NCBI GenBank assembly: GCA_902776685.1
Contig: CACYRB010000004.1
Location: 21,596 to 85,595 of the forward strand
Origin: an uncultured Prevotellaceae bacterium
Lineage (GTDB): Bacteria; Bacteroidota; Bacteroidia; Bacteroidales; Bacteroidaceae
Reading direction: 5' to 3'
Length of the DNA stretch: 64,000 bases
Shown here one piece after another: positions 1 through 8,260 of the stretch (the first letter of the stretch is position 1; each line of letters opens with the position of its first letter). Below the pieces are notes generated by a model that saw only the letters and a program-made list of their open reading frames with translations, did not search any database and was not told the DNA's origin. The position numbers and the translations under genes are program-made.

Positions 1-1
1 A

Positions 2-706
2 AAAGGTCTTTACCGCTATCTATACAAGAATAAGGTTCAGGCCATCACAATCTCTGACGAGTGCCGGCAGTCGTTCGAGGCGTTATACCATTTAGACAAC
101 TCGATAAGAATAAACAACGGGCGTTCGCCAATAGCAACAACCGCAGAGAAAGAATCTATTAAAGAGACGGTTGAAAAATTGAAAAAAGACAATCATACAC
201 CTGTGTTCATACATGTGGCTCGCAGAAATCCCCTGAAGAATCAAAAACGTTTGTTCTCCACTTTTGAACGGTTACAACAGGAAGGTTATGACTTCTTATT
301 GCTATGCATAGGTTCGGGTTACGAGCAAGAGTACGCACCGAAATACAAAGACAATGCTCAAATAAAAATTCTGGGGGAGAAGAAGAATGTTGGAGATTAT
401 TTGGCAGCATCCGACTTTTTTGTCCTTTCAAGCGATTTCGAAGGTCTCCCTATTTCCCTTTTAGAAGCTATGTCGATGGGTGTTGTTCCGATATCCACCC
501 CTGCCGGTGGAGTGAAAGACGTGATTCGGGATGGGGAGAATGGGTTTATGTGTAGCCTCATTGATGATGAAGAGTTTTATAAAACGGTAAAAGACGTTTT
601 TGCTGGTTCAAATACGATAGATAGAGATGCAATAATAAAAGAGTATAATGAAAAATACTCAATGAGGTCTTGTGCAGAAAGATATAATATTTTATATCAG
701 AAATAA
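2..706 (+). CDS. Glycosyltransferase family 4, 5'-truncated by window edge
   Basis: The frame is open to the first base of the window, so the gene begins upstream and only its C-terminal 234 residues are visible. It should transfer a sugar from a nucleotide-sugar donor during capsule or O-antigen assembly at the cytoplasmic face of the inner membrane. The visible part is the GT-B donor-binding half: 'HVARRNPLKNQKRL' opens it, and 'SSDFEGLPISLLEAMSMG' then 'PAGGVKDVIRDGENG' form the GT4 E-x7-E type donor signature. It is followed after 7 bases by another GT4 gene, so the two are cotranscribed. The acceptor and sugar cannot be read from the sequence. Confidence 0.9.
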   Translation, partial: KGLYRYLYKNKVQAITISDECRQSFEALYHLDNSIRINNGRSPIATTAEKESIKETVEKLKKDNHTPVFIHVARRNPLKNQKRLFSTFERLQQEGYDFLLLCIGSGYEQEYAPKYKDNAQIKILGEKKNVGDYLAASDFFVLSSDFEGLPISLLEAMSMGVVPISTPAGGVKDVIRDGENGFMCSLIDDEEFYKTVKDVFAGSNTIDRDAIIKEYNEKYSMRSCAERYNILYQK

Positions 707-713
707 GTAGAAT

Positions 714-1754
714 ATGGATTTTGGGAAGGTACTTTATGTCGGACCGGCTTGCCGTTATCCTAAAGGAGGGGTTGCCTCGGTGTTGTATGCTTATAGTACA
801 ATGCTTGATCCATTCATTTTCGTCGCAACAACGAAAGGTGGAAATGCGGCAAAGCTATTGTGTGTGTTTGTTGTCGCTTTCTTTCAATTTTTGTGGAAGC
901 TATGCAATCCGACAATAAAAATAGTTCATCTTCACGGCGCGTCAAATGGCAGCTTTTGGAGGAAGGCTATTCTTATTTGCTTCGCAAAATTATTTAGAAA
1001 AAAAATAGTCTATCATATTCATGGTGGCGGATTCAAAGTTTTTTCCAAAAAGCACGCTCATGTTGTTCCTTATATCTTGAAGAAATGTGATGTGATAGTC
1101 GCTCTTTCCGAACATTGGAAAGAATTTTTTGAAAAGGAAATGAAGTGTAAGAATGTCGTGGTGATTCCTAATGTGATAGAAGAACCGGAGGAGGACCATA
1201 GCATCAGGAAGGATGACGTGTGCAATTTCTTGTTTTTAGGGAAGATATGTAAAGAAAAAGGAATATTTGACCTGATGGATGTGCTTGGGGAAAACAAGAA
1301 TATATTTAAGGACAAGCTGAAATTGTATGTCGGTGGCAATGGCGACAAAGAACGGTTGCAAGGATTGATTACGAAATACGACATTGGCGACATGGTTGAA
1401 TATGCCGGTTTTGTGAGCGGGGAGCGGAAACGCCAGTTGCTGAATAACAGCCATGTGTATATTCTCCCCTCGTACATTGAAGGATTGCCCATTTCCATAT
1501 TAGAGGCGATGTCGTATCATCTCCCTGTGATTTCTACAAATGTCGGCGGAATACCAGAGATTCTGCGTGATGATGTTGAAGGCTATATCATCGAAGCAGG
1601 AAATAAAACGCAGTTGAAAGATGCTATTCTTAAAATGGTAAATATGGATGACGAACGTTTAAGAATGGGCGAACGGGCTTTTCAAACTTGTCGGCCGTAT
1701 ATGCCGGAAAAGGTTAAAAAGGAACTGTCGATACTCTATAGTAGTTTGATATAA
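714..1754 (+). CDS. Glycosyltransferase family 4
   Basis: A complete 346-residue GT-B fold glycosyltransferase. The N-terminal Rossmann half starts 'KVLYVGPACRYPKGGVASV', where the glycine-rich loop binds the acceptor side. The C-terminal half has 'SYIEGLPISILEAMSYHLP' and 'STNVGGIPEIL', the GT4 nucleotide-sugar site. A hydrophobic stretch around residues 45-60 followed by 'HLHGASNGSFWRKAIL' suggests membrane association. ATG at 714 lies 7 bases after the preceding stop and fits the family N-terminus. It is part of the polysaccharide operon; the specific sugar is unknown. Confidence 0.9.
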   Translation: MDFGKVLYVGPACRYPKGGVASVLYAYSTMLDPFIFVATTKGGNAAKLLCVFVVAFFQFLWKLCNPTIKIVHLHGASNGSFWRKAILICFAKLFRKKIVYHIHGGGFKVFSKKHAHVVPYILKKCDVIVALSEHWKEFFEKEMKCKNVVVIPNVIEEPEEDHSIRKDDVCNFLFLGKICKEKGIFDLMDVLGENKNIFKDKLKLYVGGNGDKERLQGLITKYDIGDMVEYAGFVSGERKRQLLNNSHVYILPSYIEGLPISILEAMSYHLPVISTNVGGIPEILRDDVEGYIIEAGNKTQLKDAILKMVNMDDERLRMGERAFQTCRPYMPEKVKKELSILYSSLI

Positions 1755-1765
1755 TCAACTTGTTT

Positions 1766-3052
1766 ATGGGTTTGTTATATTTTAAGGAAACACTAAAATA
1801 TTTTCTCCGCAGCCGATTGTTTGTCTCCAGATATGTTAAGGAGGTTGAGCGATTGTATGGAATGTCGCCAGAGGAATTAAGGGCGCGAAACGAAAAGCGT
1901 TTCTTGGAAATATTCCGTTTGGCCTATACAAAATCACCTTTCTATAGCAGGTTGTACAAAGAGCATGGCATTCGTCTGGATGATATTCAATCGTTACAAG
2001 ACATCAATAAGCTTCCTGTTGTTACAAAAGACATGTTTCGTGAGCATCCTGAGGAGTTGCTGACTTGTGCGAAATGGAAACTTATCAAAAGCCATACAAG
2101 CGGCACCACAGGTACGCCCTTGGATGTTTATATGACGTGGCCAATGATGTGGATGTGGCAGGCGTATCTAAATTATTACAGGAATAGATGCGGATTTGTA
2201 TATGGTAAGGATGCGATAGTCTCGATAAGGGGACATCTAAATAGAAAAACGATTCAGCTGTATGTTCCGTTGTCAAAAACCTTATTCTTATCAAGCTACA
2301 CATTGAGCAGTGGCAATATTGAGCTTTATGTGAATAGGATAAAAGAGGTGTGTCCTAAGGCTATGGAGGGGTATCCAAGTTCGATAGTCTCTTTCTGTAA
2401 TCTTGTGCAGGAAAAGAACTTAGACGTCAGGATTCCTATCATTTTCACCTCTTCGGAAACGTTGCAGCAATCGCAACGCGATTTTATCGAGTCGACGCTC
2501 AAGGGAAAGGTCTTTGACCACTATGGAAATACGGAGAGGACAATAGAACTCAGCGAGAACGTTGATCATAATGGCTATTTTGAAGTTCCCGGCTATTCCA
2601 TCAATGAGTATAATGGCGAAAAGGGGATGGTGACGACCTCTTTATTGAACGATGCCTTTCCACTGATTCGCTATCAGGTTGACGACGTGATTGAAACGAG
2701 CGAAGACGCCTCTCGCCGATACATTTCTTCTATACGTGGCAGGTCCATGATTTCTGTGACGGGCAAAGATGGTACCCAGTTTAACGCCGCCGCTTTAACT
2801 TATGTCGCGAAGGCTGTGCCTGATATTATTATGATGCAGATTGTGCAAAGGGAAATTGGAAAGCTGGATATCAATATCATTCCTCAGGATAGTTTTACCG
2901 AAAAATCGTTGAAGGAAGGTAAGAAAAATGTGCTGGAGCGAATCGGTGAGAATAATATGGAGATTAAGTTTTGTGTTGTTTCCGAAAAAGACTTGATTCG
3001 AACAAAAAGCAGTAAGGTTCCGTTTGTAGTGAATAAGTGTCAGAGCAAATAA
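1766..3052 (+). CDS. CapK/PaaK-like adenylate-forming enzyme of polysaccharide locus
   Basis: Resembles phenylacetate-CoA ligase (PaaK) and its capsule-locus relative CapK. The P-loop-like AMP-binding motif 'SHTSGTTGTPLDVY' lies near residues 110-123, and 'DHYGNTERTIEL' and 'PLIRYQVDDVIE' match the adenylation-domain A5 and A7/A8 regions, with 'SIRGRSMISVTGKDG' beginning the C-terminal lid. In capsule clusters such proteins are thought to activate an acyl or organic acid for attachment to sugar, but the substrate is not known here. ATG 1766 is chosen over an in-frame TTG two codons upstream. The next gene starts one base after the stop. Confidence 0.82.
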   Translation: MGLLYFKETLKYFLRSRLFVSRYVKEVERLYGMSPEELRARNEKRFLEIFRLAYTKSPFYSRLYKEHGIRLDDIQSLQDINKLPVVTKDMFREHPEELLTCAKWKLIKSHTSGTTGTPLDVYMTWPMMWMWQAYLNYYRNRCGFVYGKDAIVSIRGHLNRKTIQLYVPLSKTLFLSSYTLSSGNIELYVNRIKEVCPKAMEGYPSSIVSFCNLVQEKNLDVRIPIIFTSSETLQQSQRDFIESTLKGKVFDHYGNTERTIELSENVDHNGYFEVPGYSINEYNGEKGMVTTSLLNDAFPLIRYQVDDVIETSEDASRRYISSIRGRSMISVTGKDGTQFNAAALTYVAKAVPDIIMMQIVQREIGKLDINIIPQDSFTEKSLKEGKKNVLERIGENNMEIKFCVVSEKDLIRTKSSKVPFVVNKCQSK

Positions 3053-3053
3053 A

Positions 3054-4265
3054 TTGAAAAACATCAATACCATATTATCTGACTGTATGTCGTGCGGCGC
3101 GTGTGCGTCGGTATGTCCGAAAAAGTGCATCTCGTATCGGTTTGGAGGTGCCGCGGATGAGTCTTATGCCCATGCCGATGAGGCAACATGTATTGATTGC
3201 GGGAAATGCTTGAAGGTATGTCCGGTCAGAAATAGCGAAATTGCTACAGCCTCTCCGCCATTTACAGGTAATTACAAAAAGGTTTTAGCGACCTATAGCA
3301 AAAACAGCGAACTGAGACGGTCGGCAGCTTCTGGTGGTTTTATCACCACTTTTATTTGCTATATGATGGAAAAGGGATATGCAGATGCGGCTTTGGTCTC
3401 TAAGCGCAATGGTGTTACGGGGAAAGCTTTTATTGCGACGACACAGGAAGAGGTAATTGGCGCAAAGACATCAATTTATGCACCTGTTGATTATGCAAAT
3501 GGTATTTCAGAATTATTTTCAACAACATGTAAGAAGGTAATCGTTGTTGGCCTTCCCTGCCATATTCAGGCTATAAATAATCTCAGAAAGGTTAATAAGG
3601 ATGTTGATGCCAAAATCTTATTGACGATATCGATTGTTTGTGGCAAGACGCCAACGACGGATGCATATAGATATATAGCTCGTAAGGGAGGGTTTGACTA
3701 TGACACGATAACATCTGTGAAAAATAGAGGTGAGGGTTGGCCGGGATATATGACAATCAGACATGGTGACGGAGAATACAAAGTTTCGTACAAGTCTGAG
3801 ATGTCTATGGGTATGGTGCTGTCTTCTCCTTTCATGTGCAATACGGGATGCCTCTCGTGTGTTGACGGTGTGGGAGTCTCTGCCGACCTGTCGGTGTGTG
3901 ATGCATGGCTTCCACGTTATATGAAGCAAAAGTCGGATGGGTGGAATCTTGTGTTGCTGAAATCGGAGAATGCAATGCAATATATGGGAAATGATGAGAT
4001 TAGTCATTATCTATATTATGAGGAATGTTCAATAGATGATTTTATCAAGGCAAACAGGAGAGTTGTTGAGAAAGCAAAAACAGGTAATAAGATTAGGCTG
4101 AAAGAAAATAGAGTTGCTTTAGGCAAAGAAGCTATTGGATTCAAGAAAAAGATGTATGTGTGGATTACGAAAGCCATAAATAGGACGAAAGTGTTTCAGT
4201 CTAAGGAAAAGATAGGTAGATTGACGCTTGTCTTTGGGAAAGCACTCAATAAATTAAAAGGTTAA
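3054..4265 (+). CDS. Coenzyme F420 hydrogenase/dehydrogenase beta-subunit-like iron-sulfur protein
   Basis: A 403-residue protein opening with two 4Fe-4S ferredoxin clusters: 'CMSCGACASVCPKKC' and 'CIDCGKCLKVCPV'. It continues with the FrhB/FdhB-like FAD domain ('SAASGGFITTFICYMMEKG', 'GLPCHIQAINNLR', 'ICVCGKTP'-like segment). The TTG start is forced by the protein itself: the first cluster begins at residue 11 and the only nearby ATG lies inside it. In Bacteroidetes this family commonly sits beside polysaccharide pyruvyl transferases, as here, where it may supply electrons for a sugar modification. That role is inferred from neighbours; true F420 use is not expected. Confidence 0.85.
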   Translation: MKNINTILSDCMSCGACASVCPKKCISYRFGGAADESYAHADEATCIDCGKCLKVCPVRNSEIATASPPFTGNYKKVLATYSKNSELRRSAASGGFITTFICYMMEKGYADAALVSKRNGVTGKAFIATTQEEVIGAKTSIYAPVDYANGISELFSTTCKKVIVVGLPCHIQAINNLRKVNKDVDAKILLTISIVCGKTPTTDAYRYIARKGGFDYDTITSVKNRGEGWPGYMTIRHGDGEYKVSYKSEMSMGMVLSSPFMCNTGCLSCVDGVGVSADLSVCDAWLPRYMKQKSDGWNLVLLKSENAMQYMGNDEISHYLYYEECSIDDFIKANRRVVEKAKTGNKIRLKENRVALGKEAIGFKKKMYVWITKAINRTKVFQSKEKIGRLTLVFGKALNKLKG

Positions 4266-4271
4266 GGACGC

Positions 4272-5528
4272 ATGAAGAAAAAGAACGTTTTATTTGTCCA
4301 AAGTTACAATCCTAATAAAGGAAATTCTTCGGTAATCACAGCCACTCAATATGCATTAAAGGATGATGATGTAAATATAGAGATTACGGCAGCAGTACCG
4401 GAAACCGCCTGTAAGCAGTTTCATGTTGACTGTTATGACTGGCTGGTTAGCTATAAGAAAATTGTTTTACAGAAATCTAAGATAAACAAGGCTATAGCCT
4501 TAATGAAGGAAGGTTTGTGGGTTGTTTATCTGTTTCTGTGGATAATATTCTATAAATTGGGAATAAGGCTATATGTTCCGAAGAGGAAAAGAAAGACAAT
4601 AGGAGCCTATGAAAGAGCCGACGCTGTTGTATTTCCAGGGGGGCACTCCTTTACTTCAATGAATGGATTGGGACGAGTGTTTTCTCATTGTATGGGTCTA
4701 TATTTCGGAAAGATTCTTGGAAAGAAAACAATGGTCTATGCTCATACAATTGGTCCCTTTAAGGGGAGGTTCGGAAAAGTAATAAAATGGATGTCGATGT
4801 ATGTTTTGAGACGTACTGACTTGGTTACTATTCGCGAGAAAGATTCATTGAAATATTGTAAGGGATGTAATGTGAAGTTGACGGCAGAAACCGTCTTTTC
4901 TTTGCCTACTGACAAGGATGCAGCTAAAGAGGTTGTAGAACTACAGAAATTGAAAGAACGTGGGAAGACTATTGTAGGATTGACGATACATCATATTTAT
5001 TACAAATATTTTTTCTCAAAAGAAGAGTATGTGAATAAGATGGTAGACATTATTAATATGATGTCTGCAAAATATGATTGCGACGTACTGTTAATTCCTA
5101 TGGAAAGCCACACGGGTAACTATAATGACGTGGATTTGGCAATGGAATTGAAGGAACAGCTGACGTCGCCCGAGAGGTTTGTCATATTGCAATCAGATTA
5201 TGAACCGATTGTGACATCTTCTATCATAGGGAATGTAGATTTGTTTGTGGGAACTAAAACTCATTCCATTGTATATGGATTAAAATCTGGCGTTCCTACC
5301 TTGTCGATATCATACCAGCAGAAAGCAAATGAATTCATGGAAATGTTTGGCGTGTTGGAAGATGCTATTGATTTGGAGAAGTTGAACATAAATGACTTTG
5401 AAGAAATATTCAAAAGAATGCTTGGCAATCTGGATGACATTCGAAATAGGCAAGAGAAAATGTATGCTATCATACAAGAAAAATCACTTGAAAATAAAGA
5501 ATTGCTGCTTGAACTTTTACAATCATGA
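4272..5528 (+). CDS. Polysaccharide pyruvyl transferase family protein
   Basis: A 418-residue GT-B-like protein of the WcaK/CsaB family, which transfers pyruvate from phosphoenolpyruvate onto a sugar hydroxyl to form a ketal. Visible family marks are 'ADAVVFPGGHSF' with the glycine-rich loop, 'MVYAHTIGPF', 'DLVTIREKDSL' and the C-terminal 'DLFVGTKTHSIVYGLKSGVPTLSISY', which carries the conserved histidine and glycines. It sits between the FrhB-like gene and an alpha/alpha-toroid gene, with a 4-base ATGA overlap to the latter. A helical hydrophobic segment near residues 75-95 may anchor it to the membrane. Confidence 0.88.
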   Translation: MKKKNVLFVQSYNPNKGNSSVITATQYALKDDDVNIEITAAVPETACKQFHVDCYDWLVSYKKIVLQKSKINKAIALMKEGLWVVYLFLWIIFYKLGIRLYVPKRKRKTIGAYERADAVVFPGGHSFTSMNGLGRVFSHCMGLYFGKILGKKTMVYAHTIGPFKGRFGKVIKWMSMYVLRRTDLVTIREKDSLKYCKGCNVKLTAETVFSLPTDKDAAKEVVELQKLKERGKTIVGLTIHHIYYKYFFSKEEYVNKMVDIINMMSAKYDCDVLLIPMESHTGNYNDVDLAMELKEQLTSPERFVILQSDYEPIVTSSIIGNVDLFVGTKTHSIVYGLKSGVPTLSISYQQKANEFMEMFGVLEDAIDLEKLNINDFEEIFKRMLGNLDDIRNRQEKMYAIIQEKSLENKELLLELLQS

Positions 5529-6715
5529 ATAGAGAGGATGTGCTGAGACATACATTGGAGCTGTTAGAGACGATAGAAAGAGAAAACTATCGGGGATATG
5601 ATCCTTATGACTTCTATTTAAGTCCATATTCCCGTTTCTTTCCAAAATCAATATTGTTCCTTCATTTGCAAAAGTTTTCGCCCATAAATCTTCGTCCGTT
5701 ATTAGGCATAAAAAAAGGAATGGTAACGAAGGTATATGGACTGATGCTGGATTCTTACCTGAATTTATATTTGCTCACTCGTGATGAGAGATATATGGGA
5801 AAGGCTCAAGAGATGTATCGTATGATGATGGATGCGGCCATAGTGAATACACCGGAAGAACTGGGGTGGGGAAGGAATTACCCATTCAAGACTGGCGGTG
5901 AGATACACGACAACAAAAAGCCTTTAGTCTATCTGGACTCCCGTCTGGGGCTGGCGCTGATCCATTATTATGACATTACCCATGATGATACGGTCTTAGC
6001 TGACGTGAAAAGGGTCGTGACAAACTTGTTGCGGACTGGTCGTGTCTTAAAAAAAGACGGATATTCTTTCATCGGCTATTCTCCTGACAAAAACACCCGA
6101 TTGACATTTAACGCATCAATGGTTGCAGTTGAGCTGATGATGAAATTGTTAGACAGGAGCGGACAGACTACGTTTGTCATCGATGACATTGATATTCGCC
6201 AACTTTCACATGATGTAGTTCGTACAATGGTTCATTTTCAAGAGCCAGACGGTTCGTGGACTTATGGTTTCTCGTCTACAGGGAAAACGTTTATGCAGAA
6301 AGATTTTCATCAGGGATTTGTGATTGATTCGCTTTATCATGTTCTCTCGTTGATCTCTGATGACGAACTTAAAGAAGAGGGATTCTCCGCGTATGAAAAA
6401 GGATATGAATTTTTAAAGAACATTCAAATAGGAAAAGATGGGGAATTCTTCTGGAGATATCCCAAGAAGTATCCTATAGATATACATAACCAGGCTCAGG
6501 GAATATTATCGTTGTCTGTCAATCGTGAAGATCAGTCGCTTGAGGTGTTGGAGAAGATTATTAATTATACGTTTACACATTTTTGGAGTAAGAAAAAGAA
6601 ATGTTTCTATTATCAAAAATGGCCTTTATTGACAAATAGAATATCTTATATGCGTTGGTGTAATGCATGGATGCTTTATGCCCAGACAGAATATTTATTG
6701 AAAACAAAAGAATAA
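5525..6715 (+). CDS. Alpha/alpha-toroid hypothetical protein of polysaccharide locus
   Basis: A 396-residue soluble protein without a signal peptide. It has repeated helical pairs typical of (alpha/alpha)6 barrels, for example 'YLNLYLLTRDERYMGKAQEMYR', 'SRLGLALIHYYDITHDDTVLADVKR' and 'PDGSWTYGFSS...DFHQGFVIDSLYHVL'. Such folds occur in cytosolic glycoside hydrolases, epimerases and lyases, so it may modify a lipid-linked repeat unit or a precursor. No catalytic residue can be assigned. Its start overlaps the preceding stop by ATGA. It is immediately followed, 4 bases later, by an orphan copy of the start of wecC, showing that wecC originally followed directly. Confidence 0.6.
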   Translation: MNREDVLRHTLELLETIERENYRGYDPYDFYLSPYSRFFPKSILFLHLQKFSPINLRPLLGIKKGMVTKVYGLMLDSYLNLYLLTRDERYMGKAQEMYRMMMDAAIVNTPEELGWGRNYPFKTGGEIHDNKKPLVYLDSRLGLALIHYYDITHDDTVLADVKRVVTNLLRTGRVLKKDGYSFIGYSPDKNTRLTFNASMVAVELMMKLLDRSGQTTFVIDDIDIRQLSHDVVRTMVHFQEPDGSWTYGFSSTGKTFMQKDFHQGFVIDSLYHVLSLISDDELKEEGFSAYEKGYEFLKNIQIGKDGEFFWRYPKKYPIDIHNQAQGILSLSVNREDQSLEVLEKIINYTFTHFWSKKKKCFYYQKWPLLTNRISYMRWCNAWMLYAQTEYLLKTKE

Positions 6716-6719
6716 AAAT

Positions 6720-6767
6720 ATGAAAGCATGTTTTATGGGCTTGGGCTATATTGGTTTTGTCATTTAA
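6720..6767 (+). pseudogene. Orphan 5' end of wecC left by cassette insertion
   Basis: A 15-codon open frame reading MKACFMGLGYIG then FVI and stop. Its first 12 codons encode exactly the N-terminus of the intact wecC at 8261; the two DNA copies are identical over 34 bases (6718-6751 and 8259-8292), then differ at the third positions of Ile11 and Gly12. It sits 4 bases behind the upstream operon gene, where the original start of wecC is expected. The frame then runs into the 3' end of the reverse-oriented ATPase gene and stops within that gene's own stop region. Confidence 0.85.
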
Positions 6768-8038
6768 TTTCTGAGACATCCGATAGGAACAACGTATATG
6801 CCGTCAGACCGACGATAGGCATAGCTTCCGACTCCAGTAATAATCATCATGAATGAGGGCTTGTTCATGCGTTCGGTATCAATCTGATTTGACAAGGCCA
6901 GCAAGTTCTTGGCTCCGTCTTCGATAAGGCTTTCTCCTCCGAGCTTAATTTCTATTAAAGCATAAGTGCCATTTCGACGATGAAGTACAGCATCACACTC
7001 TAACCCATTTTTGTCTCTGTAGTGATATAGTGTACCGTCAAGAGCATCTGCGAATACTCGCAAATCTCTGATAACCATTGTCTCGAAAAACAATCCGAAG
7101 GTATGTAAGTCGTTGAGAAAATCTTTCGGGCCGATTCCCAATGCCGCCACACCAATGGAGGGGTCGGTAAAATAGCGTGTTTCGCTACTCCGCACAGCAG
7201 TCTTACTGCGTAGATTGGGATTCCATGCAGGCATATCTTCAATGACAAATATTTTTTTCAAGGCTTTAATATAAGATGCAACCGTGTCATCATTTAACAA
7301 TGAGTTGTCGTTGGTTTTCATATCTTCGCGAATAACGTTGTAGCTTACAGATGCTCCCTGATGGCGTGCATAAGAACGCATGAGCAGCTTTACTCGTTCT
7401 GGATCTCTTGCTACATTGTCAGAACGACCGATGTCGTGATGAATAACAGCATCGTAATAATCGATAGCTTGGTCTAATGCAATGTTTCCTTTGAGAAAAG
7501 TTGATTGCGGCCAGCCACCCCGACACACAAGGAATGCCAGTTCTTCAATATTAATTTGATTTTTCGCATAAATATGTTCCGGGCTGTTAAATAATTGTGA
7601 AAGGGCAATCTCTCCAGAAGATTCTCCAGATTCAAACAGACTCATAGGACGCATGACAAGTCTTCCTATACGGCCTGTTCCTGTATGGAGTATTTTGTCA
7701 GAGTGAACTGGAACTGCGGAGCCTGTTAAAATGAATTGGCCAAAAAGGTTACGGTTGTCTACTTCTGAACGAATGCTGTCCCACAAAATAGGAATGGACT
7801 GCCATTCATCAATTAATCGTGGTGTATCTCCATGAAGTAAAAGGGAAGGATCCATCTCTGCTAAGTACATACTTTCACGAAGAACAGTAACTTCACCAAG
7901 TTTTAGGAAACTTTTAGCCTGTTGATTGGCCGTAGTGGTCTTTCCACACCATTTGGCTCCTTCTATTAAAACAGCTCCTTTGCCTTTAAGTTTACGTGAC
8001 AATAACGCGTCAATGATTCGATGCTTATACGTTGCCAT
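6764..8038 (-). CDS. AAA+ ATPase with C-terminal DUF4143/PD-(D/E)XK-like domain (cassette 1)
   Basis: A 424-residue protein. Walker A is 'GAKWCGKTT' (residues 27-35); a Walker B-like 'PRLIDEWQ' and sensor 'FILTGSA' follow. A helical winged middle precedes a C-terminal segment 'NGLECDAVL...ALIEIKLGG', in which D349, E363 and K365 match the D...ExK core of PD-(D/E)XK nucleases. This layout is that of the AAA_14/DUF4143 family, whose function is poorly known. The gene runs against the operon, has its own promoter (8064-8095), and is flanked by two copies of the start of wecC. That placement marks it as an inserted cassette. Nuclease activity is inferred from the motif only. Confidence 0.85.
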   Translation of the reverse strand: MATYKHRIIDALLSRKLKGKGAVLIEGAKWCGKTTTANQQAKSFLKLGEVTVLRESMYLAEMDPSLLLHGDTPRLIDEWQSIPILWDSIRSEVDNRNLFGQFILTGSAVPVHSDKILHTGTGRIGRLVMRPMSLFESGESSGEIALSQLFNSPEHIYAKNQINIEELAFLVCRGGWPQSTFLKGNIALDQAIDYYDAVIHHDIGRSDNVARDPERVKLLMRSYARHQGASVSYNVIREDMKTNDNSLLNDDTVASYIKALKKIFVIEDMPAWNPNLRSKTAVRSSETRYFTDPSIGVAALGIGPKDFLNDLHTFGLFFETMVIRDLRVFADALDGTLYHYRDKNGLECDAVLHRRNGTYALIEIKLGGESLIEDGAKNLLALSNQIDTERMNKPSFMMIITGVGSYAYRRSDGIYVVPIGCLRN

Positions 8039-8049
8039 ATTAAAACAAT

Positions 8050-8111
8050 ATTAGTTGTGGTCGCAAAAATAGAGAAAAATATGTAAATGGACAAATTTTT
8101 TAACAACTAAT
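8050..8111. repeat. 9-bp inverted repeat framing the cassette-1 promoter
   Basis: ATTAGTTGT at 8050-8058 is repeated as ACAACTAAT at 8103-8111. The two arms enclose the -7 and -33 elements of the reverse-strand ATPase promoter, so they could bind a dimeric regulator or form a structure when single-stranded. The right arm abuts a 23-bp tandem repeat array. Confidence 0.55.
8064..8095 (-). promoter_or_regulatory. Promoter of cassette-1 ATPase
   Basis: On the reverse strand there is TTTG (8092-8095), 20 bases, then TATTTTTG (8064-8071), matching the Bacteroidetes sigma-ABfr consensus. The ATPase start codon is 25 bases downstream. The cassette therefore has its own transcription. Confidence 0.65.
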
Positions 8112-8171
8112 TCGGGTGTTTGGCGCATTTTTGCTCGGGAATTTGGCGTGTTTTTGTTCGGGAGTTTGGCG
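8112..8171. repeat. Tandem 23-bp repeat array upstream of cassette-1 ATPase
   Basis: Three head-to-tail units start at 8112, 8135 and 8158, spaced exactly 23 bases. Each reads TCGGG, two variable bases, TTTGGCG, then (in the first two) two variable bases and TTTTTG. The third unit is truncated after TTTGGCG. The array lies between the ATPase promoter and the recreated start of wecC. No such array is visible at cassette 2. It could be a set of protein-binding sites or the residue of a recognition region. Confidence 0.8.
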
Positions 8172-8260
8172 AAAGGACCCCAAATAATCTGAAGAAAATA
8201 ATTTTTTGAAAGCGAAATGATTTGAAATTGAAGAAATAGAAAAATAATTTTAGGTAATAT

